Part shown: positions 10,068-22,399 of the stretch, one piece after another
Layout: every line of letters begins with the position of its first letter
How positions within the stretch are numbered: the stretch's first letter is position 1
Assembly: GCF_000003855.2 (NCBI RefSeq)
Contig: NW_003101676.1
Span: 2,552,796-2,616,795 of the forward strand
Origin: Blastomyces gilchristii SLH14081
Taxonomy: Eukaryota > Ascomycota > Eurotiomycetes > Onygenales > Ajellomycetaceae
Direction of reading: 5' to 3'
Length of the DNA stretch: 64,000 bases
Notes under the pieces: model-generated
Told to the model about the DNA's origin: nothing
Databases searched by the model: none
What the model saw: only the letters and a program-made list of their open reading frames with translations
Translations under genes and position numbers: made by a program

Positions 10068-11109
10068 TCTCTGTATGCTTAAATCTCACAATGTTTTCAG
10101 ATACCTGAGACTGTTGCAGCAGTCTGATTCACTCTTGTGAGAAAATCTTCACCACTCTTTTTGCCACTGCTATATATCTCTGTGAGGGTTTATTTTCTGC
10201 TCTTAACAAATCTCATATCTGTGATATAATTAAGATAGGTTCATTGAGATCTTTCCCTTCAAATAGATCTTTTCACACTTCAGCATTTCACCTTGATATG
10301 CTATGACTCTTACTTAATACAGAGTGATATCAGAAGTATATATTCTCTATATCATTTCAGCTGCTCAGTGATACATCTCACTTTCTACAAGCTTTGCTTT
10401 ATCAACTCCAGAAGAACTTGATTGATGAAGAAAAATTAAGTGTATAAGTCACTTATACCTGAGATCATGAATAAGTGATGAACTGTCTTACTTCTACAGT
10501 TAGTTCTGCATGAATTATATCTATCATTAACTGACTTCAGATTGGCTTTTTCTCTGGCTTCTTATCTAGCTCACTTTCAAGAGCGTAAATTCAGTACATG
10601 TTTAGTGTCTTCTGCATTGTCATGATATCTATGACTGCTAGTTCACCTTCACTCAGAGAGTGTGTTAGTTATTAATTTTCAATTGAGCTGCAAGCCGGCT
10701 GGTTCGGTCTGACATCTCATATATATTTTCATATCATGATTTGAATGAGTTGCAGATCATCTCTTCAGGCCGGCAGACACCTTAGCATGTATTACAGTTT
10801 TAAAGCTAGACAGGTCTTGACTACTGCAATTCACTGCTGAATTGAGAGATGATGCTTCTGTTAGCATTTCATACTCTGTCTTGTTTTCAGTTGATACTGA
10901 ATTCAGACAGAGTAGTCTATCAGCCTTCTCACATAAATACTGAAATACTTCATCAGTCAGTTATTAAGTATCTCTATCACCTCTAGTCTGTCTGAGGGTT
11001 GCAGGTCACTGACTGCTAGCATCTGTGTTTTTCCTTTATTTAGCACAGCTGTTGTTGTCTTACTGTACATATTATAGATGTCTCTAATTGTTCTTCACTG
11101 AGCTAGACT

Positions 11110-11376
11110 TTAGAACAAGATCAATGTATCATCTGCAAACATGCTGACCTTGTATTCTTGTCTCATACTATCTCTCAGTTCTTGAATAGAGTTATTCTTA
11201 ATTAGCAGCCTTGCTAGGTCTTCTATTATCACATTAAACATCAGACAGAATGACAGACAGTCTTGCCTTACATCTCTTTCAAGCTTGATTGACTCAGACT
11301 GAAATCTATTGATCATGACTGTGAATATTATGCTATGATAGCAGCTCTGTATAACTTTCACTATAGACTCTGACAC
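11110..11376 (-). pseudogene. LINE reverse-transcriptase fragment
   Basis: An 88-codon open stretch carries two non-LTR RT blocks: VRQDCLSFCLMFNVIIEDLA, resembling the family motif around xRQGDPLSPxLFN, and MFADDTLILF, the catalytic FADD box with both aspartates intact. The glycine and prolines of the first block are changed (D-C-L-S-F), consistent with C-to-T decay. The motif style is that of L1-type LINEs rather than the Tad-type LINE at 32781-36638. It is part of a dead ORF2 continuing on both sides through stops. Confidence 0.8.
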
Positions 11377-12349
11377 ATTGATTTTTCACAGCATCATAAA
11401 GAGATAAGCTCTATCTATTAAGTCATAAGCTTTCTCTTGATCTAGAAAGATTATATAAAGAGGTTCTTACTGCTGCTGTACTTGATTCACTGCTAGTTAT
11501 ATCAGCTTCATATTATCAACAATTTATCTGCTCTTAATGAACCCTGTCTGATATTTTTCAATCACAGTTATAATTGACTCCGCAAGTCTTTCAGCGATGA
11601 TTGAGATAATCAGCTTATATATCATATTTATTAGTGAAATAAGTCTGTAATTTTTAATATCAGTTTTATCCTCTTTCTTATACAATATTTTTATTACTTC
11701 TTTCTTTCAGTTCTTCAGCATCACTGTTTTGTACTTGTGATATTCAATCAGAACTGTGACAACTACTGTGAGAGTATTCTGCAATGTGTGACCTTCTTCA
11801 TCTGAGTAAGTCATAAAGATCTTGAAGAAATCTCACAGTATTCTGAATGATTCAGACAAGTATTCTCAGAATCAGTTTCTGCTCTAAGTCTCAATCTTAT
11901 CAATTACTATCAGACTCATCATTTTCTGAAAGTCATCTTTCAGCAGTCTTCTTAACAGAGTCTCTTGATATACTTTACTTATTGATCATTCTTGAAACAG
12001 TGTCTCATAGAACTTAAATGCTATTTTTAGCATCTTTTCAGTTTTATAAGTTACTTTTTTCTCACTCTTCAAGCTATATATTGTGCTTTCATCTATCAGT
12101 TCTTTTCCTAATTCTCAAAATGCTGAAGATTTCATTTTTGAGATGAGTCACTTCACTTTTGCACTTATTTTCTGATAACTCTTCTTAATCTCTCAGAGTA
12201 TATTTAAGTGCCTGTGTACAGTCTGAATCATTCAGATTGTGAGATGCATGTGATTCTTAGTCTCAAGTTTTCAAAGTCTTGTTTCCAGCTTTCACTAAAT
12301 TCTTATCATGCTTACTGTCTTAACTTTCTGAAAGCTTCTGACTTTACTG

Positions 12350-13305
12350 ACTATCAGCTGTAAGCTTTCATCAAATTCTGTCAGTAGCTTCACAGCATCA
12401 GTCATTATAAAGTATTTTCCTCACTTATTAAAAAGCAGTGTACATGTACTTATTGTATTACTGATCAGCTGTTCTATCACAGAGCTTAGAGTCTCTAGTA
12501 TGAATGAGTACTCTAGTAGATTTATATTCATGTGTCAGAAGTCTGTTTCTTTCTTTACTATTATTTAAGAGCAGTACTGCATCAGTACAGTACTGTGATC
12601 TGTTCAATTAAGAGTTTGTTTTATTTCCCATCTATCTGACTTCTTATAGATCTGTGATGTGCACAGAATACAGTTAATTCTGCTGAATGAGAGTGTCTCT
12701 GTGGCTTCAGTGAATGTATATTCACATCAGTCTGAATTGACAGCATGTCAGTCATTCAACAGAGCTTCACTTTTCATTACACTTTTCAGAACTCTTTGAA
12801 CTCTTGTGTCTTTCTCACAGAGCGGGTTCTGATCCTGGCTCTTAAATACACAGTTTCAATTTCTCAGAACAACATCAATTTTTTTTCACTCTGATTTCAG
12901 GTGTTTTATAACATGTTTTAGAAAGCATACTTGAGTAGTTTCCTGATTAGAAATATATATACTCAATAGTTTTATCATCTTCACTAAGCTCTCAATGTAA
13001 CACTTGATTCTGATTTGTCTATCTTCAACATCTCTGTGAAAATATGTGACTTTGTCTTCTAATATTTTAACAGGATTCAAAATCACTCATATTACACTCA
13101 CACTGTTGAAAGCTGAGATGTTGATATACACTTGTACTCTCTGATAGAGCTGTATCACCGCCTCAGCTCAGCTTTGTATTAAGTGCATTTCACAAAGAAA
13201 CACTATATCAATCTTAAGGTTTCTTAAATAGATCATCATCTTTTCAAACTTATCTATTTTAGCTAGTTCTCTTATATTTAGAAATTCTAGTCTCATTCTA
13301 GATAA
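12350..13305 (-). pseudogene. LINE APE-type endonuclease region, decayed
   Basis: From about 13300 the minus strand can be read as EFLNIRELAKIDKF followed by LRNLKIDIVFLCEMHL, matching the start of an APE endonuclease (family pattern: xxLNxRGL ... DIxxLQETHL). The glutamine of the QET box reads as cysteine and the threonine as methionine. Stops follow. A SINE is inserted immediately upstream, so the N-terminal end of ORF2 is separated from this part. Confidence 0.6.
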
Positions 13306-13317
13306 GGCACAGAAAGA

Positions 13318-14207
13318 TTATTATTATTATTATTATTATTCTTTTATTATACTCATATGCAAGCGGAGCTTATGATGAGTTCTTGCGTGATATTAAATAC
13401 AGATCAAGTGTTAATTATACAGAAGAAAATACAGGTGTTGAGATCACATCAAGATAACAAGAATATAGAAAAATACAAAGAAGTGATAATTAGATACATA
13501 TAATTAGACTGGTCACTGAGATCATGAATTTCATGTTTGGTTTTATTTAGTCTGATCTCATACATTTCTTGGTGTGAATTCTGCTGAGACTAATCATTAA
13601 ATAAACATGCAAAGTGACTATATATCAGATCTCAAAATGAAATCATGACTTGAAAAAAATGAGAAAGTGATCTCATTTGATCTCATTTAGTCTTATTCTT
13701 GATATAAAGTTACTATTTTTAGATATTTTAAGGTTTCTTTTAGACTATTTTTAATTTTTTAAAAAGTAACACTTTTTGATAATACTCAAATGAGATTTAA
13801 AGTCATTTAAAGCAATAAAAATAATTTAAATTGAGAAGTGAAAATCATGATCTCATTTGAAAAATGTGATAAGAGTAGACAGTAAGTCTCACTGAGACAG
13901 TATGAAACTACTATCTAATATTAGAACTGTGTAATGGAATCTGTTGAATTGATAATGAAACTATTAAAAATTCTGATTCTGATCTCAGACACGGTCACAC
14001 AGTCAGTCTACATGCGATAATAACTTCCCAGCTCAGAAACATAGAGCAATTCATTGAAGTAATTTATACATCTCTGTATTTATTAGAAACCTGAGGTGCT
14101 TGAGTTCTGGATTTAATGTATCCTCTGCGGGTTTCGAACCCACGCGCCTTGGTTTCCCACGCCAAGGTGCTATCAGGTGGCCGCATTAATCATTCGGCCA
14201 CCGGGGC
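13318..14207 (-). mobile_element. SINE B copy (with a nested 508-bp MITE), in the LINE
   Basis: The minus strand starts at 14207 with GCCCCGGTGGCCGAATG, an A-box-like head, and B-box-like GGTTCGAAACC near 14128. It ends in an AAT-type tail. A 12-bp duplication GGCACAGAAAGA flanks it (13306-13317 and 14208-14219). Without the MITE at 13503-14010 and its 6-bp duplication, the SINE is about 376 bp, like the copies at 31973-32344 and 56877-57249. The head resembles a serine-type tRNA but does not fold cleanly as one. Confidence 0.88.
13503..14010 (-). mobile_element. 508-bp MITE, copy 1, nested in SINE B
   Basis: Same length and sequence family as copies at 16303-16810 and 31871-32763, in reverse orientation. 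Ends carry the short inverted TAGACTG/CAGTCTA. Target duplication: CATGCG on the right (14011-14016) and CATATA on the left (13497-13502), the left being the C-to-T/G-to-A version of the right. The intact SINE B copies confirm CATGCG as the pre-insertion sequence. No coding capacity. Confidence 0.85.
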
Positions 14208-14219
14208 GGCACAGAAAGA

Positions 14220-15713
14220 AGCTTTTAGTCAGAAGTGTCAAAGTGTTTCAAATTAAATACTTCTGAGTATTATTAAGTACAGGCTCTGTGTTTCTTCTCT
14301 ATATCTTAAAACTAATTCTTAATACAATCTTCTGCCCGGTCATTGATCTCTGATATCTAATATATGAAAAATATAAAAAAGAATATTCTTGAATCTTCTC
14401 TCTGCTGTTCATTTCTTATTTCTTCCCTGATGCTGATTTCTTAACTGGTTTAGGTTTTTGTGATACAAGAACTTCAGACAGTTTGAATTTGTTATTTTCA
14501 GTATTACACACTATGCTTTTGTCATCTTTTTATTCACACAGTGTGTATTGAGTATCTTCTTTATGAAATGATCAGAGGTGCTTTGCAGCACTGACTTTAA
14601 TTGATCTCACACTCATCATTACCAGTGTGATAAATGATATAACAAATTCTTCTGAGCAGGGCCCTGTCTATACTTGCTCAAATCACTTTTCTGTCTGCTA
14701 TAAGACAGGCGCGGTCAAGGTCTGACAGCTGCATATTCATAAAGGGCTTGGCCGGCGTGGGAGGAGTTTTTCAGTCTGAGTTTCCTGGCTTATTTTTATA
14801 AGAAATAATGAGTTTTTCATATTCATTATCTTTCATTTCTACATCTGAGGCTTCACTTTTAGTGCCTGTATTATCATTATCTTCTGATTCTTTTGAGGTT
14901 GCTGAGATGCTCATCTCTTCTTGAAGAGAGGCCTTGTTCTGTAACTTCTCTTCTTGAGCCTGAGAATTTTTACAATTTTTATAAACTCTTGTTGAGGGGC
15001 TTGAAGTGTTCTGTGAATTTATAAATATTAATTCATTACTCTATTTCTAAACTAAGCTAGTTTATTTCTTGAGTTACCTGATTTTTCTGACACGTGTGCT
15101 TTTTGCTCGACTTGCTCTTTTTTAATGAATCTAGACAGAGAGGGTTAATTTTTAAGTGATTCACTTAGCTATCATTTTCAGAGATACTTACTCTGTCCGC
15201 TTTTAATTACCGAGTTGATTGACATTGCTGAAAAGAATTAGTTTCAAGCTTCAGCCGGGATTACAGAGCTGTTACTCATTTATCACTCAGTTCAATAACT
15301 TGAATTTTACAGAGAGTGCTTACTTACTCTATGCAATTTTGAGTTCAACTGTCTGCTTCTCTAATGTTAGCAATCTGTTTACACAGATTTCTCTGCTTAT
15401 AATAGAGAACTTACTTTGTACAGATTTTTCTTTAATGAGAAGATTTTATGTGTTCTACTTTGAAAGACTATTTGATAATACTGTATATTATTGTTAGTTA
15501 AGCCAGTATCAGCAGTCATCATTTTATCAGTGACTGATAGATAGAATGACATGAACACTCTAATCTGAAAGACTTACAACTTTTTTAATCTAGCTGTTTA
15601 CTGTCTTGTGAGAGACAAAACAAAGTACAATACTGAAAGCAAGTCTGAGAGTCTAGACAATTAGTCAGCACTTCATGTTTCACAAGGTATAAGAAGTTTT
15701 CTTTTATCTACTT
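14220..15713 (-). other. 5' region of the LINE, unassigned
   Basis: About 1.5 kb between the SINE B insertion and the 18S segment. Minus-strand frames are interrupted, with one stretch rich in Glu, Lys and Ser around 14750-14950 that could belong to a LINE first ORF. A GC-rich word survives at 14745-14765. No motif allows an identification. Confidence 0.45.
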
Positions 15714-16302
15714 AACAGTATCTGATCATCTTCAATTCTCTAACTTTCATTCACTGATTAATGAAAACATTGTTGATGAATGCTTTCACAGTAGTTAGTC
15801 TTTAGCAAATTCAAGAATTTCACCTCTGACAGCTGAATACTGATGTCTTTGATCATCTCTATTAATCATTACAGCAGTTCTAGAAATCAATAAAATAGAA
15901 TCATATATTCTATTCTATTATTTCATGCTAATGTATCTGAGCAAAGGCCTGCTTTAAACACTCTAATTTTTTCACAGTAAAAGTCCTGGTTTCTCTCACA
16001 GTCAGTAAAGATCATGGGACTTCTCAGAAGAAAAGGTTCAGCTGAATCAGTACATATAATGAGACAGATCAGTCAGTCAGATTCAAGGTTTAACTATGAG
16101 CTTTTTAACTGCAACAACTTTAATATACACTATTGAAGCTGAAATTACCACAGCTGCTGACATCAGACTTGCTCTTCAATTATTCCTTATTAAGAGATTT
16201 AGATTGTACTCATTTTAATTACAAGATCTGAAAGAGCTCTGTATCAGTATTTATTATTCACTATCTTCTTATATCAGAATTGAATAATTTGCGCGCCTGC
16301 TG
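15714..16302 (-). pseudogene. 18S rRNA gene relic, segment 3
   Basis: The plus strand shows reversed 18S: CAGTATCTGATCATCTTCAA, ATTAATGAAAACATTGTTGA, TTCACCTCTGACAGCTGAAT, TCTAATTTTTTCACAGTAAA and TTTGCGCGCCTGCTG. The last word is unmutated. The segment stops at 16302, where the MITE begins. The 6-bp target duplication CTGCTG is found at 16297-16302 and 16811-16816. Confidence 0.93.
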
Positions 16303-16810
16303 TCTAGACTGACCGTGTGACCGTGTCTGAGACCAGAATCAGATTTTTTGATAGTTTTATTACTAATTCGACTGATCCCATTACACAGTTTTAACATTAG
16401 ATAGTAGTTTTATACTATCTCAGTGAAACTTACTATCTACTCTTATCACATTTTTTAAATGAGATCATGATTTTTACTTCTCAATTTAAATTATTTTTAT
16501 TGCTTTAAATGACTTTAAATCTCATTTGAGTGTTATCAAAAAGCATTACTTTTTAAAAAATTAAAAATAGTCTAAAAAAAATCTTAAAATGTCTAAAAAC
16601 AGTAACTTTATGCCAAGAATGAGACTAAATGAGATCAAATGAAATCACTTTCTCATTTTTTTCAAGTCATGGTTTCATTTTAAGATCTGATATATAGTCA
16701 CTTTACATGTTTTTTTAATAGTCAGTCCCAGCAGGATTCACGCCAAGAAATGTATGAGACCAGACTAAATGAGACTAAATGTGAAATTCATGGTTCTGAT
16801 GACCAGTCTA
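16303..16810 (+). mobile_element. 508-bp MITE, copy 2, in the 18S relic
   Basis: Flanked by a perfect 6-bp duplication of 18S sequence (CTGCTG). Termini TCTAGACTG and CAGTCTA are inverted. The interior is AT-rich, with a run near 16540-16570 (CATTACTTTTTAAAAAATTA) and no open frame. The length of 508 bp equals the other two copies, so the family is young enough to keep its length but old enough to carry many transitions. A 6-bp duplication does not match the common hAT (8), Tc1/mariner (TA), PIF (3) or Mutator (9) types. Confidence 0.88.
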
Positions 16811-17197
16811 CTGCTGCCTTTCTTGAATGTGATAACTGTTTCTCAGACTCTCTCTCTGAAATTAAACTCTAATTCTCTCTTATTCATTGTCACTATAATA
16901 GGTCACTATTCTATCATTGAAAGTTGATAGAGTAGAAATTTGAATGAATCATTGTCAGTACAAGATCATGCAATTTAATAAGTAATTATGAATTATCAAG
17001 AAGCTCTGAAGAGCATTAATTTTTTTATCTAATAAATACACTTCTTCTGAAGTCGAGGTTTTTAGCATGTATTAGCTCTAGAATTACCACAGGTATTCAA
17101 GTAGTAAGATACTATCAAATAAATGATAACTGATTTAATGAGCCATTCACAGTTTCACTGTATAGATTGCTTATACTTAAACATGCATGACTTAATC
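16811..17197 (-). pseudogene. 18S rRNA gene relic, segment 4
   Basis: Plus-strand signatures: GAAAGTTGATAGAGTAGAAA, TTTGAATGAATCATTGTCAG, AGCATGTATTAGCTCTAGAA and CTTATACTTAAACATGCATG. C/G positions of the conserved gene are changed to T/A. It ends at TAATC (17193-17197), which is repeated at 24448-24452 after the gypsy element. Confidence 0.94.
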
Positions 17198-17455
17198 TGT
17201 AAGAAATCCCGCTTCTCGCGGATTCTTTACCCCTATTCCTATCTCTCGCGTAATCAATAGGGCTAGCGGCCCTTGGCTACACACAACTATATAGACTGGA
17301 GTTCATGAATACTATTCATAACTCAGTTTGAATACTATTATATATTTAACTTCTACATTTTATCTTTCTACTGTGAATACTTCTAGTAGTTAACAGTACA
17401 TATCATATCAAGCTGCAAACACCTGAATAATCACCTGTAAGCACTTATTCTTACA
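17198..17455 (+). repeat. 5' LTR of the chromovirus
   Basis: Starts TGTAAGAAATCCCGC and ends TTATTCTTACA. The first ~90 bp keep many CpG and CCC words (TCTCGCGTAATC) that the 3' LTR has lost, whereas its last 60 bp are more mutated than those of the 3' LTR. Confidence 0.92.
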
Positions 17456-18513
17456 TTTCAAGCTCAGTCAGTCAGCAATCATCTGTTATGACTGAAAGAA
17501 CTAGAAACTTGCATACTTCAACCCCTGTGAACTCTACTACAGACACTCAGAAGCAGTCATCTGAACTATGAATAATCTTCATAAAAGAAGTCTTAGAGAA
17601 CTTATCAATCACTCACAAAACATCATTCTCTGTATCTGTGACAGAGAAACTCTCTAAACTCATGAATGAATCAATCTCAGTGAAGAACATTCTTAAGCAT
17701 CTTCTGCAGAATCAAGCTATCTTTCTACAAGAAATGCTTACTGTCTGTAAACACTCTTAAACTGAGTCTCTAGACATGATCTTCAGAGACACCTGTGAAC
17801 TGAAAAGAAACTTCCTTAAGCTGCAATTACTTAAGATCACTTATCAAATCACAATCTATAAAAGCTTTTACAAGTTTGCATTTGAAATTGACTTACAAGC
17901 CTGACTGTGTGACATGAAAGATGAAGAAGCTGTCATCTACATGATGACAGATCTCTATTACACTGAAGTCAAGAACTGGCTGAACTATCTAGAGAATAAT
18001 CATGAGAGATCTCACTGATCTGTTCTCAAGATCTATCTAGAGAATAAGTTGAGAAACTCTGTGAGTCAGACAGAGAACACCTGAACTATAATCATTAATA
18101 TTAGAAAAAGAGGTGAGAAATCTGATGAAGACTACTCACAGTGCTTCATGAAATTGTGATATGAATTGAGATCTGTGAAAACAGGGCTCTGAAATAAGAC
18201 CTGAATGATGATGTTCACAAAGAGACTGAATAAAGACATGCAGAACAAGCTCATTGAGCAAGACTCTAAGTCCTTGATTCTGAAGAAACTGATGACTCTT
18301 ATTCATCACTTGCAGATCACTGTAAGAGTCACAGACCTGTGAAGAGCAGATCACTGATCAGCTCTGTGAGAGTCAGAATAACAGAGAACAGATTTGTCAG
18401 GAAAAGATGACAAGATATAGAGAGATTCACATCTGACTACTGAGCAGAAAGAGAGAGCTTCACAAGCTTCTGTGAATAGAGTGTATAATAGAGAGACTAA
18501 GAAAAAGAGACTC

Positions 18514-18555
18514 TGCTTCATCTGTTCTAAATCAAAACATCTCCACACAAACTGT
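18514..18555 (+). pseudogene. Chromovirus gag zinc knuckle
   Basis: Reads CFICSKSKHLHTNC, a complete C-x2-C-x4-H-x4-C knuckle with all four ligands kept. It sits in the decayed gag region (about 17480-18900), which otherwise has many TGA stops. Knuckles of this form bind the packaged RNA in retroelement nucleocapsids. Minus-strand frames at 18136-18944 are shadows of gag. Confidence 0.85.
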
Positions 18556-19369
18556 CTGAACAAATCAAAATAGGAATTTGAGAAGGCACAGACAGAGTCA
18601 GCAACAGTCTTCTTAAGAGTCTTGAAGCTGACATCTGAATCTGTTGCTTCTCTGATGAAAATGCTTACTCACAGAGAGAGACTGCACTATGATACTGCTG
18701 TCTCACAAGTATGAAAAGTATTGATGAACTCAGAATCCCAGGTCACTGTAGTGTCTCTAAAGCTTGCAGAGTGAATGAGCTGAATGATGAAAACTGAGAA
18801 TCTGCTCTTATAATAAGCAGAGTGTGAGAACTCAGACCTGAGAGCTGAGAGACTTATAAGAGTTATCTTTGAATTGCAAGATCTCTCTGAAACCTGGAGA
18901 AGATTTGCAGAAACTGTGATTATTGTAAACATCACAGATGACATGTACTTGAGACTTGTATGACTTCAAAGACACAATTCATACATAGCTGTCTGTGAGT
19001 CAGGTTTATACTTCTGATCAGTGTTAACAGACTCACTTATAAAGATAGAATCAGTTAATGTTGCAGAGTTAATTAGAGAAGACAAGCTCATCTATATAAT
19101 GACTTTACAAGTGTCTGAGAATCTTGCAGTCATGAAAACTGAGCTTCAGATATCAGAGAAATACTGAGATCTTACAGAGATGTTCAGCTCAGTAAAAACA
19201 GCTGAGCTTTCTTCTCACTGTGAGAAGAATCTGATAATAGATTTGATAGAAGAGTAGAAACTCTTCTGAGAATCAATCTATAAGATCTCTCATCACAAGA
19301 CAGAGATCTTACAGGTCTATGTGAAGAAGAATCTGAAGAATGACTTTATCTGATCTTCACAGATCTCTG

Positions 19370-20560
19370 CAGAAGCCTCTGTGATGTTTATAAAGAAGAA
19401 GAATAAAGATTTCAGATTGTGTGTAGACTACTGTAATCTGAACTTCAAGATAACAAAGAGCTGCTATTCTCTGTCTCTGATTAAGAATGTAATCAACTGT
19501 CTTATGAAAGCTGTTATATTCACACAACTGAATATAATTAATATATATACATGACTGTGAATACAGTCTGAGAATAAATGAAAGACTGTCTTTAGAACTG
19601 CACTGAGATTGTTTGAATATCTAGTAATGTCTTTTAATCTGACTAATATCTCTGCAGTATTTTAGTCTTTTATCAATAAAACACTTCATGTATATCTGAA
19701 TATCTTTGTGATAATATATCTGAATAATGTGATGATGTACTCTGTGAAGAAGAAAGAACACACTGAGCATGTGTAAAGTGTGTTAAAGATCTTAGATGAG
19801 ACAGAACTGTATATTAAGCTTACAAAGTGTAACTTCAGTACTTATCAGATTAATTTCCTAGAATATGTAATTACTGTAGATGATATTCAGATAAAACCTT
19901 TATAAGTTGAGACTATTCTATTATAACTGAAGTTAACTAGTATTTATAAGATTCAGATCTTTCTGAGCTTTGTGAATTTCTATAGACAGTTTATCTTTGC
20001 ATTCATAAGAATCTTCTTAGCTCTTACAGACATACTGAAGAGTGAAAACAAGAAGAAGTTATTTTATAAATGAAGAATGAAAAGATTGTTAAGAAGAGAG
20101 AACTGTGAGAACTTTCTTATCTCAGAAACTCACAGAGTCTTTGTAAGATTGAAACAGATATTTATAAACATAGTGATACTGTTTCACTTTGATCTCTTAC
20201 TCTTAATCAGGTTGAAGATAGATATCTTCTTCTTTATAATTTCAGAAATAGTCTCATAACTACAGTTAAATAAGAACTGAGTTTCAGTGATCTTTTTCTC
20301 ACAGAAGATGCAACTCATGAAGATCAACTATGACATTTATAATCAGAAGCTTCTTATAATAGTGAAATTCTTCTATCACTGATGTCACTACTTTGAGAGT
20401 CTTGTAACAGTGATTACTGTTAGAACTGATTATAATAGCTTATGACAGTTTACTTCAATCAAGAAACTCTTGCAGTGACAGATTCACTGAGCTCAGAGAC
20501 TGAGTGAGTTCTGATTCAAGATAGAATATATTAAGAAAACTAAGAACTCAGTGAACAGAC
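19370..20560 (+). pseudogene. Chromovirus reverse transcriptase and RNase H, decayed
   Basis: RT begins around VMFIKKKNKDFRLCVDYCNL (19381-19440), which fits the family pattern of a K-K-K-D-G run followed by LRxCVDYRxLN. Then come FTQLN, an interrupted WKTVFRT block (TGG changed to TGA at 19579-19581) and YLVMSFNLTN. The catalytic YxDD box reads YLNN near 19716, so both aspartates are replaced. RNase H follows after a connection segment. Enzymatic activity is excluded. Confidence 0.87.
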
Positions 20561-21039
20561 TCTCTCACAGATCAGACTATGTTAAGAAGATCAGAATGAC
20601 AGACACAGAGAGACTAGAGAAGACAGAAAAGCTTTGTAAGATGCTCAGACTGAGTGTTATGAAGAGATTGACTGAAGAGTCTCTTAATTCCCTGTGAGAG
20701 AAGAAGAGAAAGAGAGAGAAGAAGCCTGTATAACTACTCTCTATAACACTGAGAGTCAACACTCTGAGAATCTTCATAAGAATTCTTGAAGAGAGTATCT
20801 ATAATCTGAAGAATTTGCAGACTTTGAGAAGCACTGTGAAAGATCTGATGTAAGAAGAAATAGAGTATAAGTCTTTATAAAATCTTCTATTCAGATTGTC
20901 TGAACTGTAACTGAAGAATGAATATACTCAGTATATTCAGAAACTGCTTACAGCAGAGATTAATTCTGCAGAAATAAAGAATTGAAGAGACTTAAATAAT
21001 CTCTTACAAAGAGAGAACTGAATTTATGTACCTGTGAAT

Positions 21040-22290
21040 AAGTTTCTATGCATAGAACTTATTAAAAGATATCATGACTCTTCTCTAGCAGGTCATTTTG
21101 CAGACACTAGAACTCATGAGTTACTCATAAGAAAATACTTCTAACTGAAGATATAAGAACTTGTGAAGAAGATAGTGAATTCTTATACTGTTTATCAGAA
21201 TTTGTAGATAGTATGATTCAGGTTATATGAAGAACTTACTCCTCTACTCATCTCATGAAAACCTTGAGAATAGCTAGAAATGAATACTCTTGTAAGTCTC
21301 TCTGAAAGCAAGAACATATATAATGTCTGCTTTGACAGTGTGCTGATGATAGTGAATTACTTTATCAAGATAGCACACTTTATACTCACTCATAAGAACT
21401 TGAAGTCAAAGAATTTAACTTACATCTTTATCTACAATGTAATCTGATTGCATGAATTGCCTGTAAACATTATCTCAGATAGAGAATTAATCTTTATAGA
21501 AGAGTTCTAATCTGATCTGATAACTATACTAAAGATTTTATGAGATTTAAGTATGACTTTTCATCAACAGATAGATGATCAGATAGAATATCTGATAAGT
21601 ATATTAAAACAGTATCTGTAGTGCTTTATCAATTACAATCAGAATAACTGAGTATATTGATTATTACTCACAGAGTTTATATACAACAACTTAAAGCATG
21701 TCAGCACAGATAAAATTCTCTTTGAGATACTCACTAAGACTTATTCATGAATAATCTTGATAAACTCATGAGAGTACACTATAGAGTGTGATAATGTCTG
21801 TGAACAGACTGAGAGAATTCAGAAGATTCAGAAGAAAGCCTGCAAATTCTTGAGAAAGACTCAAGAGTATCAGAAGAGATACTATGACTTCAAGCATATT
21901 ATAAAAAGTTTTAAGAAAGATGATAGAGTCTGACTGAGTCTAGAAAACATTATCATATGAAGATCTAGTAAGAAGCTGAATCTCTTATGAACAGAGTCTT
22001 ATAAGATTATGAAGAAAGTTAACTTGTAGTTCTACAGATTAAAACTGTTATCTGAGTTACAGATATACAATATTTTTCATATCTCTTTACTCTGTAAATA
22101 TAAGAAATTCTTAGAAGAGAACTCTGTGACTCATCACTCTATCTGTAAAGCACTAGAGAATGAAAGAGAATATCAGATTAAAGAGATTATTGACTCAGAG
22201 AAGTGAGATCACAAGCTCTAATTCAAGATTCAGTGATAAGAGTATTCTGACAAGATGAATGAGTTCACTTAAGAATTATTCAGACAGATA
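21040..22290 (+). pseudogene. Chromovirus integrase and chromodomain-like tail, decayed
   Basis: Zinc-binding start HDSSLAGHFADTRTHELL near 21073; the following CxxC pair is lost (reads YTVY). The core shows AHFILTHKNL, LHELPVNIISDRELIF and MTFHQQIDDQIEYLISIL, matching gypsy integrase blocks. The second catalytic D and the E are kept, while the first D reads N. After SLLCKYKKF (near 22090), a segment reading EYQIKEIIDSEK and continuing to EYSDKMNEFT (22170-22275) matches a chromodomain with its tryptophans turned to stops. Chromodomains of this type steer integration to marked chromatin. Confidence 0.85.
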
Positions 22291-22399
22291 AGATATCTAC
22301 AGAAGCTGAGACATGACTTTTATACTGCAAATTCTGATAAGTCAGAATGATATGATCTTCACTAAGAACCTGATTATAATAAAGCTATTAACACTGTCA

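Larger units (their letters stand above)
8407..15713 (-). mobile_element. L1-like non-LTR retrotransposon (LINE) relic inserted in 18S, with nested SINEs and a MITE
   Basis: This 7.3-kb block separates two 18S segments. On the minus strand, APE-endonuclease-like sequence (from about 13300 downwards) is followed by reverse transcriptase (11110-11376) in the order usual for LINE ORF2. Removing the SINE at 8999-10067 and the SINE/MITE at 13318-14207 leaves about 5.3 kb. The 5' part (14220-15700) may hold a first, gag-like ORF but no diagnostic motif was found. Reading frames are shattered by C-to-T mutation. The exact ends and target duplication are not resolved: about 50 nt of 18S expected between the flanks was not recognised. 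Confidence 0.75.

Noticed and set aside
15219..15497. 92-codon plus-strand frame
   Set aside because: It lies in the decayed 5' region of a minus-strand LINE, has a skewed Phe/Leu/Ser composition and no family resemblance.
8407..15713. Whole 7.3-kb block as a giant group I intron or homing element in 18S
   Set aside because: LINE endonuclease and RT blocks are present, and no group I core elements were recognised; an additional small intron at the border remains possible.
18136..18944. Three minus-strand frames of 70-85 codons
   Set aside because: They lie opposite the decayed gag of the chromovirus; the plus strand carries the recognisable zinc knuckle there.
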